A DNA stretch of 64,000 nucleotides, taken from Malania oleifera (taxonomy: Eukaryota > Streptophyta > Magnoliopsida > Santalales > Ximeniaceae). Shown one piece after another: positions 21,701 through 31,925 of the stretch. The notes below the pieces were generated by a model. That model was not told the DNA's origin, made no database searches, and worked only from the letters and a program-made list of their open reading frames with translations. Positions within the stretch are counted from its first letter, which is position 1. The number at the start of each line of letters is the position of its first letter. The position numbers and the translations under genes are program-made. The DNA is taken from NCBI RefSeq assembly GCF_029873635.1, contig NC_080425.1, forward strand, positions 40,365,390 through 40,429,389, in the 5' to 3' direction.

Positions 21701-24700
21701 CAACAAAGGGGGCATACCGCCACATCGCCTTCCCTTCCTTAACCAAAATCCCAGCAGCAGTTGTGCAAAAAGAACATGCTAGATTTTAAAATCTATTTCC
21801 AGCCCTCACCTAATGAAAATTAAATAATTCACATGTTCAGCCAACCAAAACGGGGTTCTGTGAGGGCTGCACCGCTGCAGGATAAAAACACTATGGTAAA
21901 CAAGCTTGATTTTTAGAGTAACTGTTATTCCCATGATCTAGTTAATGCGTGATATTCAGGTATTCCCATGATCTAGTTAATGCGCGATATGAATATCACA
22001 TTGAACTATAAACCCAGCACCAAATAATTCAGTACCTCAATATTCACTCTTCTGTCTCAGATAATGATTGGCCCAAACACAGCACTTGGCACAATATTTT
22101 CAGAGTAGCACATACTGTAAGTTACTGGGCTCCACCAGACCAAAAGGTAAAAAGAATTCTACACAGAATAGCTCATAAAACCCCAGTAGAAAGCTTTGTG
22201 GCTCATATAGGTAACTCTAAACGTAAAATGCAAACACCATATCAATACCAATATCCCCACTGAAGGAACTTATGAAGCATTTGCAGGACTTTTGAGAAAA
22301 ATTATGAATTTACGAGGTAGCAAAGATCATTGGCTTTTCTAATTTATGCTGACAAGTTAAGAAAGGAAATGATTCTTACACATGCCATGCTGCTCAACTA
22401 AAGCCCACAAAAAATATATGCATTTTCAAGTTATTCCTGCAATCCCTCTATATCACACTACACTCCAACAAGGTCTAAAAATATAAGATACACTCTTTAA
22501 ATGCCAAAACCTTTTTGATGTAGAACAAGAAACAAGGCCTTGGAAGATCCTTGTTGGAGAGTACTTAAGAAGAATTGGATCGATGATTGTTGGGTCTAGT
22601 TAGTAGTTTATTATGAGCTTAGTATTAATTAGTATATGATAATGTGTATTTGGTGTCTGTTTGTAATATTTGTATAATTTAGGGGTTTGTTTGTGTTTCA
22701 TGTAATTTCATGTCTTAGAGGCTTTCCTATAAATAGTATGTGAAAGCCATGTTGCAGAAAGTTATTCTTGAATTTGAATTGGAAGTGAACACGAGTTCCC
22801 CCTTGTATCTTCTCTCTCCTCCCTTCCCTTTCCTTCCTCTTCAACTTCTTCTAATCTCTCCTATGGCTGCAGAACCTTGATGCTGCCCCAGCATCATTTG
22901 GTATCATAGCCCAATCACAACCTCTTTTTTCCATTTCAATTCCCCCATCTTTTCCTTTCACTCTTCTTCTTCCCCCTCTTCTCCTCTTCCTTCCCCCAAC
23001 TGTTCTGCAACTTCTACCTACCAGTGGCTGCTGCTTCTTCTTTCTTCTTCTTCTTCTTCTTCTTCTTCTTCTTCTTCTTGTTCTTCTCTCTGTTTCTCTT
23101 CCATCATTCTCTCTCTGATTTTTCTGTCCTGAAATTTCAGGGAAAAAAATCCCTGAAAAGTAGTTCTGAACTTTTCACGAAATTCCAGTCAAGTATCATT
23201 TTTTAAGACCCAAATTTCCAGCCTAGATTTTATAACACCACCCATGGCAACAAAAACAGAACCCTCCCCCCCCCCCCCCCCAAAAAAAACCCTAGCTCCA
23301 AAAGTTTCTTTGCTGGCCGACCACCAGAGGCACTGCCAGAATATTTCCCAGCCATCGGCCCTTCAAAAACTCAACTTCCTGATCTTTTCTCATCACACAA
23401 CCACCACCACTGCAATCCTCACTCCCTGATCTACCCTTGACCGGAGTTCCATTGCTGGAGGTGCCTCACCAGCAGAGCGTACCCCACGTGCCGGCAACCT
23501 GCAACTAGGAAGAGGCACTTGGCAACCTGCAACTAGGAAGTTTCCAGAGTGTTCAGCAAGTTCCTGTCTCACGAAAAATTAGTTCCAACCGCGATAAATT
23601 GGTGTTTTCTCCTGAAATTTTTATTTGCAGCATGGTATCTTGGTTCCAGGCTGTATCGTGCAAGTAAGCGCAATAAACTGCTACGAGGAGCTAGAAATTG
23701 CCACTGTTAGCATTGGATATCAGATTTCATTGCTGCATTTGTGAGTTCTATGATTGAATTTGTTTCATTTCTACGTGATAATCAAGATTAAAGGTGACTT
23801 GGAGAAGGTTCTTTAGAAATTAGAAGTCAAATCTGTGGTTTCGCATGAATTTATTGAGAATTCAGGGCAAATTGTGTTAAAGGGATGTTGGTGATATAAA
23901 GCTGCAGCATATAAATGTATAAATTTATAAACATGGTGACAAATTATAGGAAAAAAGAATGCCATTTGCCAAACTTTGGGCACAATTTCAAGCTTTTCCA
24001 CACCTTTCTCAAGTGTGGTGGAAATGTATGCAAATTCATCATTGATGGAAGATGTACTATGAACATGGTTTCTAGAAATGGAGTTACTCAAACGCAACTT
24101 CATAGCCTTATGAGTTTTCTTGGATTGAAGACACTACCTTACATGTTTATGAAAGATGTTAGGTTCCTATCCAAATGGGTGTTTGTTTTGATAATGTTTG
24201 GTGTGATATCATATCTATGAAGATTGGCCATGTACTCCTTGGTTCTCCTTGGATGATTTCTGTGTGACTCAAGGATATGAGAAACACATATCTGTTCCAC
24301 TATAATGGTAAGAAGATCATCTTGAAGCCCGTACAACCAACCAAACAAAAGAAATAATCTGGTAGAGATACTCAACATGAAAACACTACAAGGAAATGAA
24401 TGTGTTTCAAGACATCCGAAGCCTTTCAAACATTCCCATTGTTGTGTTTACATCTCTGATGAGTTTACCAACTCTCAATTCAAGTCTTTGATGCAGCCAA
24501 AGGATTGCTGTTTCTTACATCACTCGAGTGCTAGCTTTTGAAGAATCTAAATTTGCTTCTTAATTTTGATCCTCCAACATTTCAAAATTCAAAGCCGAAT
24601 TATTTCTAAGGGAGAGTTGATGTAGAACAAGAAACAAGGCCATGGGAAGGTCCTTGTTAGAGAATACTTCAGAAGAATTGGTTCAATGGTTGTTGGATCT

Positions 24701-27700
24701 AGTTAGTAGGTTATTATGTGTTTAGTGTTAATTAGTATACGATTATGAGCATTTGGGGGTTGTTTGTAATATTTGTGTAATTTAGGAGTTTGTTTGTAGT
24801 TTCACGTAATTTCATGTCTTACAAGCTTTCTTATAAATACTGTGTGAAAACCATATTGTAGACAGTTATTGCTGAATTTGAATTGGAAGTGAACGCAAGG
24901 CCCCCCTTGTATCTCCTCTCTCCTCCCTTCCCTACCCTTCCCTTCCCTTCCCTTTCCTTTCCTTCCTCTCTTCAACTTCTAGTGATCTCTCTCACAACCG
25001 CAGAACCTTGATGCTGCCCCTGCATCACCTTTCAATTGAGAGTTTTCTCATTTCCTCTTAAACACCTCGCTTGAGAAAAACATTATATTCAAGGCCATGC
25101 ATATTGGCAGATAGACTACTTCAACAACTGAGGAGGCTTCCATAAAGTATCACAGATTCAGGCACTACCACAGGTGCCCCTCCCCCCCCAGCTTGATCCA
25201 TTGAATGATCAAACAATATGTCTTTCAATACCCAGGGAGATATGGGGGAGCAGTGCGGGCGCAGGAAGAGGGGTGGGGTCGGGGTGAGGTGGGGGAGTCC
25301 AATGGCTAACTCATGAATCAATTTAAGAGTAAACATATGCGATGTTTATTAAGAACTTCTCTCCTACATCTGATCGCAACCAGGTAAAGCTGGTTTTTTT
25401 TCTTTTTTAGGCTGGTCTTAACCCCCCCCCCCCCCCCCGGGGGGAAAAAAAACCAAAAAAAAAAGGGTTTAAAAAAGAAATAAAAAACAATATTCTGCAC
25501 ATGCACACTTGAAGCTTTATCATAACTGCATACAAGTCTACAAGTCAATTCCTAAAATCAAAAAAGGTTTGAATCATGGACATGAACACAAAACACAGTA
25601 AGAATAACAATAATATGGTAGATATTAGGTTTATAACATGTATATACCACAACATATTTCAAGAAATTTTTAACATATCACTTCCATGGTACATTACCCA
25701 AGTTAATTATAATTTTAGAAACAATAAGCCATATTTTAATTACTATTAAAAATAAAACAAAAAAGAGTATAATTACAACACGTCTTTGTGTTTAAAGTGT
25801 GCTAAGAAGAATAAGAAAATGTAGAGTGAGCGTCCAGATGTACAGCTTGTGACCAACATGGATATGCCTACTTTACAGACATGTTCATGCTACATGATGC
25901 ATTGGCTACGTACATATGGCAGGAAGTAAATATCCAGCATGCAGTCCTAATCTAACAAGAAGGAAATGACAGAAAGCACACTTTGCTTCCCTCACGTCCC
26001 CACCCCACAAATTAAATAGATAAATAAATAAAAATAATCTGCCTCCAGCATAGCCAAAATTGTTCTAATTTGACAAGATGTAACTTTATTTACACTATCA
26101 CCTAAATCCTAAAAAGGTGAAACATAATTTTTTTTTAGGCTGCCCTGCTCCTTGTATAAGTTAAAACTTGAGTCGATGCAGAAACATTGTAAAAGAAATT
26201 TGTTTCAATTTGTATCAGACAGCAAATTTACACCAACTCCATGACCATCTCTCCCAAAATTTTCAAGGTCACCCTCTCCAATAAGGTAGTATTTGGGAGA
26301 AAGAATTTCAGGCCATAGATTTGGATTTGTGTGCATTTGGAGGAAACTCAACACAATTTTATACTACGTTTTGTCCAAATTGAAGGCCCAAATGCCATGC
26401 TCCCAAATGCAGGGTTATTAGTGCCTTCGTATTTATCTTATTTTATCAAGCCCCTGTGAGCTGATAATCAGGAGTATAAACTCAGGTAATAGCTAGAAGC
26501 AAAACTTTTGCCTACAAAACTAGCCAACTTTCAAGAGTAATTACTAGCCATAAAATCTACAGCCTATTGTGTGTGTAGAAAGAAAATTTTTGCATAAAGT
26601 CTGCAGCAGCCATTATGTATCATCATTTAGTAGGTCCCGCCAATATAATGCTATACACAAGTAGCTTGGCACTCTGGCTGTGAAAACAGTGAGTTTGACC
26701 TCCCATTTTTCAGAAAATGCACAAACTTAGGGATTGTTCGGTATCCTCTTTTTCTCTTTGGTTTTCATTAAAGCACAATGCATTTCAAATTGCTAGTTTT
26801 CTCTTTCTGCTGTTGATTTCCGACTGTCATTACAAAAACTAAAAACTAGATCTTATGATTTTCAATTTTTGTGGCACATTTTGCTACAGTACTATAATAT
26901 TCAGGATTCACTTTTGTGGCTTAATCATTCTACAGATAGCTTTTAATAAATAATAAAAAACAGCCATGTGGTTCAAAATTTTTGATAAATTATTAAACTA
27001 GTTCAAAAAAAAAAATTACAATTTTCAATTTCCACATACAATAAGATTGTTCTTGGGGCACCAAGAAGTAAGTGTAAAAATATAATAATTAAGTAAAATA
27101 ATTATAAATAAGTTCTAATTTTTATTATAATACTTTTTAAATTTGTATTCTTCCGCATTTTCATTATTTGAGTCAAAATTTTTAATTGTTATTTGATTCA
27201 AGGACAAAATTGAACATGTGTTTAATTGAAATTCTAATTTATTTTAGTTTTGGAAGTTTTAACCAAACAAGCTGCTTATTTCTAGTTTTCATTTTCATAT
27301 ATTTTGTTAGTGGTGCCAAGTGATCCCTTAGGAGTCATTTGGTATCATTGTCAAAAATTATGAAAACAAAAATCAGAAACGAAAAAAACCAGAAACAGGA
27401 ACTAAAAACTGAAAACCGACAACTTGTTAGGTTAATATTTCTAGAACAAAAAAATTTAAAACTTGATTAATCAAATGCTCATTTTTGTCGTTGAGCCAAA
27501 TAAAAATCACAAAAATAAGATTAAAATAATAAAAAGTACAATGCAGTATAAATTAAAAATACAATAGTAAAAATAAAAATTATTATAATTATTTTACTTT
27601 ATTATTATATTTCAAAATAAAATTTAAAAGAACAATCTAATTTTATTTCAAAAAATATGAATAAAATGAATGATTTAATCCAAAAAAGTTAATTCTAGAT

Positions 27701-30249
27701 ACTAAAATATTCTGGCAATAGGGTGCCAAAACAATTTAAAAACCATAAAAACTGGTTTTCAATTTTTTCACAAACAGCTGAAAACCATCAATAGAAACAA
27801 AAAACTGAAAATGTAGACATGCATTTTCATAATATATTTCTTTACTATATAGAAACAAAAACATAAAACTGAAACCCAAAAACAATACCAAACATGCCCT
27901 TAGTTTATAACCTAAATTTAATAGGATTTGGATCTAACAATAAAACCAAAAAATGATGATGACAATTATGATGATGATGAGAAAGACACTCAAATTCAAG
28001 ATCAAAGAGACTCTACTTCAAAAAATTAAGAAAACAATCCTGGTAAAGATGTAGACATTTCTAGAAAGGTACTGTTTCCAAATGTCACATCTCAAGACAC
28101 TGACACTCAGCAACTCCTCTTCTCTATATATATGATCCTTTAACACAGTCTAAAAACAATAAACAGGCACATGGCATACAGCAAGCAAACTTCCATGCTC
28201 TCTCATTCATAAAAATAATTAAACACTGATTTATTTAAAGTGACAATAAACTTGGGATCATCTGCAATAGAAGAAATTGTATATTAGAACTTTATTTTGG
28301 ATAAAATAGTGTTATATAAATGTTATAAACCTAATATGAAATATCTATCATTCATGTCTTCATTTAATGGAAGTAAGAAGGGTACAGTGTCAAACATTCC
28401 AGTTACTATTGTGAGCCGTGGAGTGGAAGGACTGATAGCTAGTGTTAGGGTTTGACAGTGTGACCTCAATTAAATGGGGAGGATAGATGTCTTCACTTGT
28501 CCTCGCCAGGGATTTTTATATTGGATGTTGAATTACTCTAATGATGATTTGTGTGGTTGTCTTGTTGATTGAATATAACAATTAGTTCCACATCATTGAG
28601 TATGAAGGTTGCTTGTCTTCATGAATTCATTATTGTTGGAACTGATATTTCATGACTATGAATGGCTTCCAAAAATCTCTCAAGTGTTCATGACAGCCGG
28701 ATTGAACGTGTAGTTATTGGCTGGCTCGGTCGAAGGAGAGCCTCAACGAGTGCCGCGCAGCCCGTTAATTGAGTTTAAATTGGGGGTCTTTGATACATAG
28801 CACCATCTATGGCTAGCCCTAACTGAAATTCTAACGATCATGAATTCACCATGAACCAACCCAAATCTGCACTCTTACATGAAGAAATGCCTTGATAGGT
28901 ACAGTCCAGCTTTTTTTTTTTTTGGTGAGCATTTTTACCCAACAATTGATTTTTCACAATAAAACTACATGAAATATGATATTTTCAAATATAGTTATCT
29001 ATCAATAGACAGTTTTTCCTTAACTTATGTACACAATAAATGATATGATCCTAAGAGAAAAAGCTGCAACAAAAACAATCAAAACCTCACTCTGCACAAC
29101 CAGAGAGAGGGAGAGAGAAAAAAACAGAATCGAGAACACAAGCAACAAAAACAAAAAGTGAAAAAAGAGAAAGAGTGAATAGTCCATGCAGCAAACCCAC
29201 GACATTCAAAAAATTAACAATATACATTTTCTGTTTATCTTTGAAAAGAAAAATGGAAAAAAATATATGACATCTAATTATGCATGAATATGATGCAACA
29301 ACTGAATAAACAAGTTTGATCCCAATAAATAACAAAATACAGTGAAGGTAGGGTTCTTATATTCCAAAAAGGAAATTGAAAGGCACTGATCAATGAAAGA
29401 GTCCAATAAAAAACTAACATACACCAAGAACAAATAAAATCAGCTGGTGCTAGTTAGCATCACTATAAACAAAGTGGCAGTGCAAATTTTTATGACAATG
29501 AAGACAAAATACTAGGTAAGCACATACTGTTTAGCACGTTTGTTATCTGCCTCAGAAGAAGGCTTAGCATAAGAACAATCCTTTCTTTCAGAAGAAGATT
29601 TTGGATCAGGTGTGCCAGATTCAACTTGATCCTGCTTTTCAGTAGTTGTAGATGGAACTGGATCAGCTTCCTGCAGAGCACATGATGATCCTGAGCATTG
29701 AATAACAGGGCCATCCCTTGCAGAAGGCAGGCCACTTAAGTGAGCCACAGAATTAAAGGCAGGTTCCCATGCTCTACTTTTTTTACTCTTAAAAGAGTTT
29801 GGCTCTGCATAAAAGGAGGCATGTTGCACATCTTTGTAATGATCAAAGTCCTGAGATCCCCATGAGGGAAGAGACATTTTATTTTTGAATCTGTACTCAT
29901 CCTGAACAGTATAATCTATGTTAGAAGCATTAGCAGAATCTATATATGCAAAAGAGTCACTTGATGAACGCCGATGACCTCCTTTGCGTAAAGGCGTCTC
30001 TGGCTCATTTAGGAGTTCATCTAGCCAAGAAGGCTGCTCCTCTAGGGCAAAACCTTCAGAGGAAGTACGCTGATGGTATATATTTCCATCTCTACGATTT
30101 GGAACACCTTTCGACCCTACAGCAGGGCTGGAGATATAATCAGCATATGATGGGGAAATACACGGAAATGGACTTTTAGGAGGAAGTAGAGAGTGCTTTC
30201 CAGCATAAGACAAATTTCGGAAATTCGATGACCCCTTAGAATTTGCCAT
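18483..30249 (-). CDS. bZIP transcription factor-like protein (At1g58110/At4g06598 type), 4 coding exons
   Basis: Join of 30249-29528, 20833-20758, 20633-20507 and 18700-18483 (minus strand): 1143 nt, 380 residues, phases consistent throughout. The start is ATG at 30249; the GTG just before it follows a splice acceptor and belongs to the leader. Residues 1-240 are a Ser-rich N-terminal region (SLLPPKSPFP, QPSWLDELLNEPETP, WGSQDFD). Residues about 236-252 form a basic region (KRAKQQFAQRSRVRK), then a leucine-zipper coiled coil to about 325, a Gln/Pro-rich stretch, and a conserved tail (RDLDSQFASLSLKHKD). It probably acts in the nucleus or shuttles from the cytosol. The basic region lacks the invariant Asn of bZIPs. 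HxRxxS motifs lie at 59, 92 and 345. Family assignment is from memory; no frameshift or stop is seen. Introns 1 and 3 are large and transposon-filled. Confidence 0.88.
18971..19095 (-). mobile_element. tRNA-derived SINE in bZIP intron 3
   Basis: On the minus strand: GGCTTTGGCCTGATGG (box A-like), then GGGTTTGGATCCTCC (box B-like), ending in CTTGTCTC plus an A-tail. About 125 bp. Target duplication not clear. Confidence 0.5.
19140..19435 (+). repeat. Compound tandem repeat with CA microsatellites in intron 3
   Basis: Three imperfect units each carry CAAGCATCTCACCTTCAGTAA and CCTACGTTTGCA, separated by CA/GT microsatellites and an ATTCATTTCCACA block. The middle unit has lost an internal segment. 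Confidence 0.8.
20507..20633 (-). CDS. bZIP-like gene, coding exon 3 (zipper)
   Basis: 127 nt encoding residues 267-308 and one base of 309 (AEGSEVSAELEFLNQQ ... LIKY). It is bounded by acceptor TTTTTACAG and donor GTGAGT. Residues form a coiled coil with Leu/Met/Ile heptads. Confidence 0.88.
20758..20833 (-). CDS. bZIP-like gene, coding exon 2 (basic region)
   Basis: 76 nt encoding the end of residue 241 and residues 242-266 (QFAQRSRVRKLQYIAELERN...). The acceptor is AACAG. The donor is CAG followed by GCAAGT, a GC-AG intron. Confidence 0.88.
22516..22896 (+). repeat. Left LTR of the intronic gypsy derivative
   Basis: Starts TGATGTAGAACAAG and ends CCCCAGCATCA. It is matched by 24618-25027. 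A primer-binding site TGGTATCATAGCC follows at 22899. Confidence 0.88.
23042..23079. repeat. TTC microsatellite
   Basis: A near-perfect run of TTC inside the intronic retroelement. Confidence 0.9.
24618..25027 (+). repeat. Right LTR of the intronic gypsy derivative
   Basis: A copy of 22516-22896 with expanded CCCTT repeats near 24925-24970. It ends CCCCTGCATCA. Confidence 0.88.
26288..26411. mobile_element. Small TIR element (about 124 bp)
   Basis: Starts with a TATTTGGGAG block and ends with its inverse, CTCCCAAATGC, and folds back on itself. MITE-like; superfamily unknown. Confidence 0.4.
26730..27327. mobile_element. Tourist-like MITE A (PIF/Harbinger type)
   Basis: Left end GGGATTGTTCGGTATC after TTA (26727-26729). 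The right end is the inverse of GGGATCACTTGGCACC, before TTA (27328-27330). A 3-bp TTA target site and GG-rich, TTTGGTA-like TIRs are typical of Tourist MITEs. AT-rich interior, no ORF. Confidence 0.65.
27331..27899. mobile_element. Tourist-like MITE B, adjacent to A
   Basis: Left end GGAGTCATTTGGTATC directly after the shared TTA. The right end is the inverse of GGGCATGTTTGGTATTG, followed by TTA (27900-27902). Same TIR family as MITE A. Confidence 0.65.
27903..29527. other. Remaining intron 1 sequence up to exon 1
   Basis: Mostly AT-rich with no coding signal on either strand. A GC-richer patch (about 28690-28770, with GGCTGGCTCGGTCGAAGG) may be a transposon fragment that I cannot place. 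Confidence 0.4.
29528..30249 (-). CDS. bZIP-like gene, coding exon 1
   Basis: Encodes residues 1-240 plus two bases of codon 241. It ends at a strong donor GTATGT (29522-29527 region). A leader-intron acceptor TTATTAG lies just upstream of the ATG, so a 5' UTR intron is likely. Confidence 0.88.
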
Positions 30250-31769
30250 CACCTAATAAGAACAACAAGTCCTGAAAAGTTAGTAAATAACAAAATATAC
30301 ACAGGTGAAATGACAGAGAAGAAAAAGTTAAAAAATCACAAACATGACCTTTTGCAGGAAAAAAAAAAACAAAATTAAGTCAACAAAAACAAGAGTGTAT
30401 AAAGATGCAACAATCACTAGAAAAAACCCAGGAAATAACATCAACAGAATGAAAAATTAAAACAATAGCAAAGATACACTTCACAAATAGTGATCAATCT
30501 CATTGGTAGATGAAGCAAGCAAGGCATGATGACCAACTAAAATTTCTAAGATGATTTACCATTCTGCTGCAAAGAACACTCAGAATTTAGATCTTATTGT
30601 TTCATTTGGTTAGAAACACAATAAGTATTATTTTTTTTATCAGCAAGAGTGAACTCGATAGAAGGACCCCAAAGGGCTGCCAAGTAGAAGAGATAACAAG
30701 AAAGATGTTAAGTACACAACAAGTTTTCTCAAAAAAAAATAAATAATAAAAGAAATAAAATAATTCAAATAACATACATACATCTAAAACATACAATCCA
30801 TTAAACCATCTAGTTGACGTCCTAAGCCATCCATCTTTGAGTAGTCTTAAAGAGGCATTTCTTTTCTTTTTAAGGTTCTTCTATTTCTCTCCGTTCAAGA
30901 CCCAAAAACATTAAGAGGGATCAAATAAAAAGCTTTTGTTCTTTCTGCACATGAATGGATACCTCTCTAAGACTAAAGCTAACTCGCCGCACTCACTCTC
31001 CGCACTCCAAGCTGTAGCCCATGGTCAGCCAACTGGCAAAAAAACCAAATTCCAAAAGCTTTTTTATCCAAAAGCAGTCAGTAATTTCTGATTAACAGAC
31101 TAGGCTGCTGCTTTACAGTTCACACAGAAAGCATATGTTGACCAAGACGCAACAACCACCACCACCCCTACACTTTTTTTAAACTATCAATGGTTACAAC
31201 CATGTCCAAAACCCAAGCATAAATTGCAACTTGGTCATGCCACAGATTTCAAATAGCTTTCCATTTGAGAAAGTTAACCGGCCATTAGTAGCATTGTGAC
31301 TGTACATCTCCTAGCAGAACGTACTTACCTAGACAATCATTATTACACTAACTTCCATGAAATCATGAACGGATCAGTAATATGAAACACAGGTATTGCT
31401 TGAAACCTAGCCCTCTACTTTTGCAGTCATCAATCACTCCAATATTCAAGCATAAAAAAGCACCTCAAAACAGTTGATGAACCAGAAAATTTACATAAAA
31501 AAGACGTCACCCATGAATGAAGATTAGAACATTTCTTACTGTGAATTTAGAACTATAAAATGCAAAAAAAAAAAGTGCGATAAAAAAGGACATGCCTGCA
31601 TGTAGCATGTAAAATTAACCATACCTTCAGGTATTGTGTGTGTCACACAAGTATCTAAGCACACAAAGGCAAAACAAAACAGTACGAAGGTATATATCAT
31701 TGCATAATGCACAGTATGGCATCAAATGCAATTGAGTTGCAATAATCATTAAAACAGTAACTATAAAAA

Positions 31770-31925
31770 ATTTAGGTATTAGACACCCTTTGGATACTTG
31801 ACTAATCCACCAGAATAATGAGCCTATCCCACTATGCTTCTCCACTTAGATACCAAGGTATTATCTTAAATGGAAAGTCATAGCCCCAAGATTCAAACCC
31901 TAATATTTTAACCAAGAGAGCCTTG
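31770..31925 (-). mobile_element. tRNA-derived SINE in the leader intron
   Basis: Minus strand: GGCTCTCTTGGTTAAAAT (box A side), GGGTTTGAATCTTGGGGC (box B), then GGCTCATTATTCTGGTGGA, TTAGTCAAGTATCC and ending GGGTGTCTAATACC plus T/A-rich tail. This order matches a widespread angiosperm SINE from memory. Confidence 0.6.

Larger units (their letters stand above)
22516..25027 (+). mobile_element. Protease-only Ty3/gypsy derivative in bZIP intron 1
   Basis: A 2.5-kb element with LTRs at 22516-22896 and 24618-25027, a tRNA-Met primer-binding site and a polypurine tract (CTAAGGGAGAG, about 24607-24616). Flanks CCTTT (22510-22514 and 25028-25032) suggest a 5-bp target duplication, with one extra T at the left edge. 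The interior keeps only a decayed retroviral-type protease (FIIDG near 24034 and CDIISMKIGHVLLGSPW at 24202-24252). No reverse transcriptase or integrase is present, so it must have moved in trans. It lies antisense to the host gene. Confidence 0.82.
20834..29527 (-). other. bZIP-like gene intron 1 (8.7 kb)
   Basis: Bounded by GTATGT and AACAG. It contains an LTR retroelement (22516-25027), a poly-C/poly-G block (about 25421-25445), a small TIR element (26288-26411), two Tourist-like MITEs (26730-27899) and AT-rich filler. Nothing coding for a separate host gene was seen; 28380-28830 is an unexplained mixed-composition patch. Confidence 0.8.

Noticed and set aside
23024..23206. Phe-rich short ORF
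   Set aside because: A translated TTC microsatellite inside a retroelement.
18483..30249. Naming the bZIP gene bZIP34, bZIP61 or VIP1
   Set aside because: Those proteins have the standard N-x7-R basic region. The exon 1 motifs and the KQQFAQRSR junction fit the At1g58110/At4g06598 group instead.
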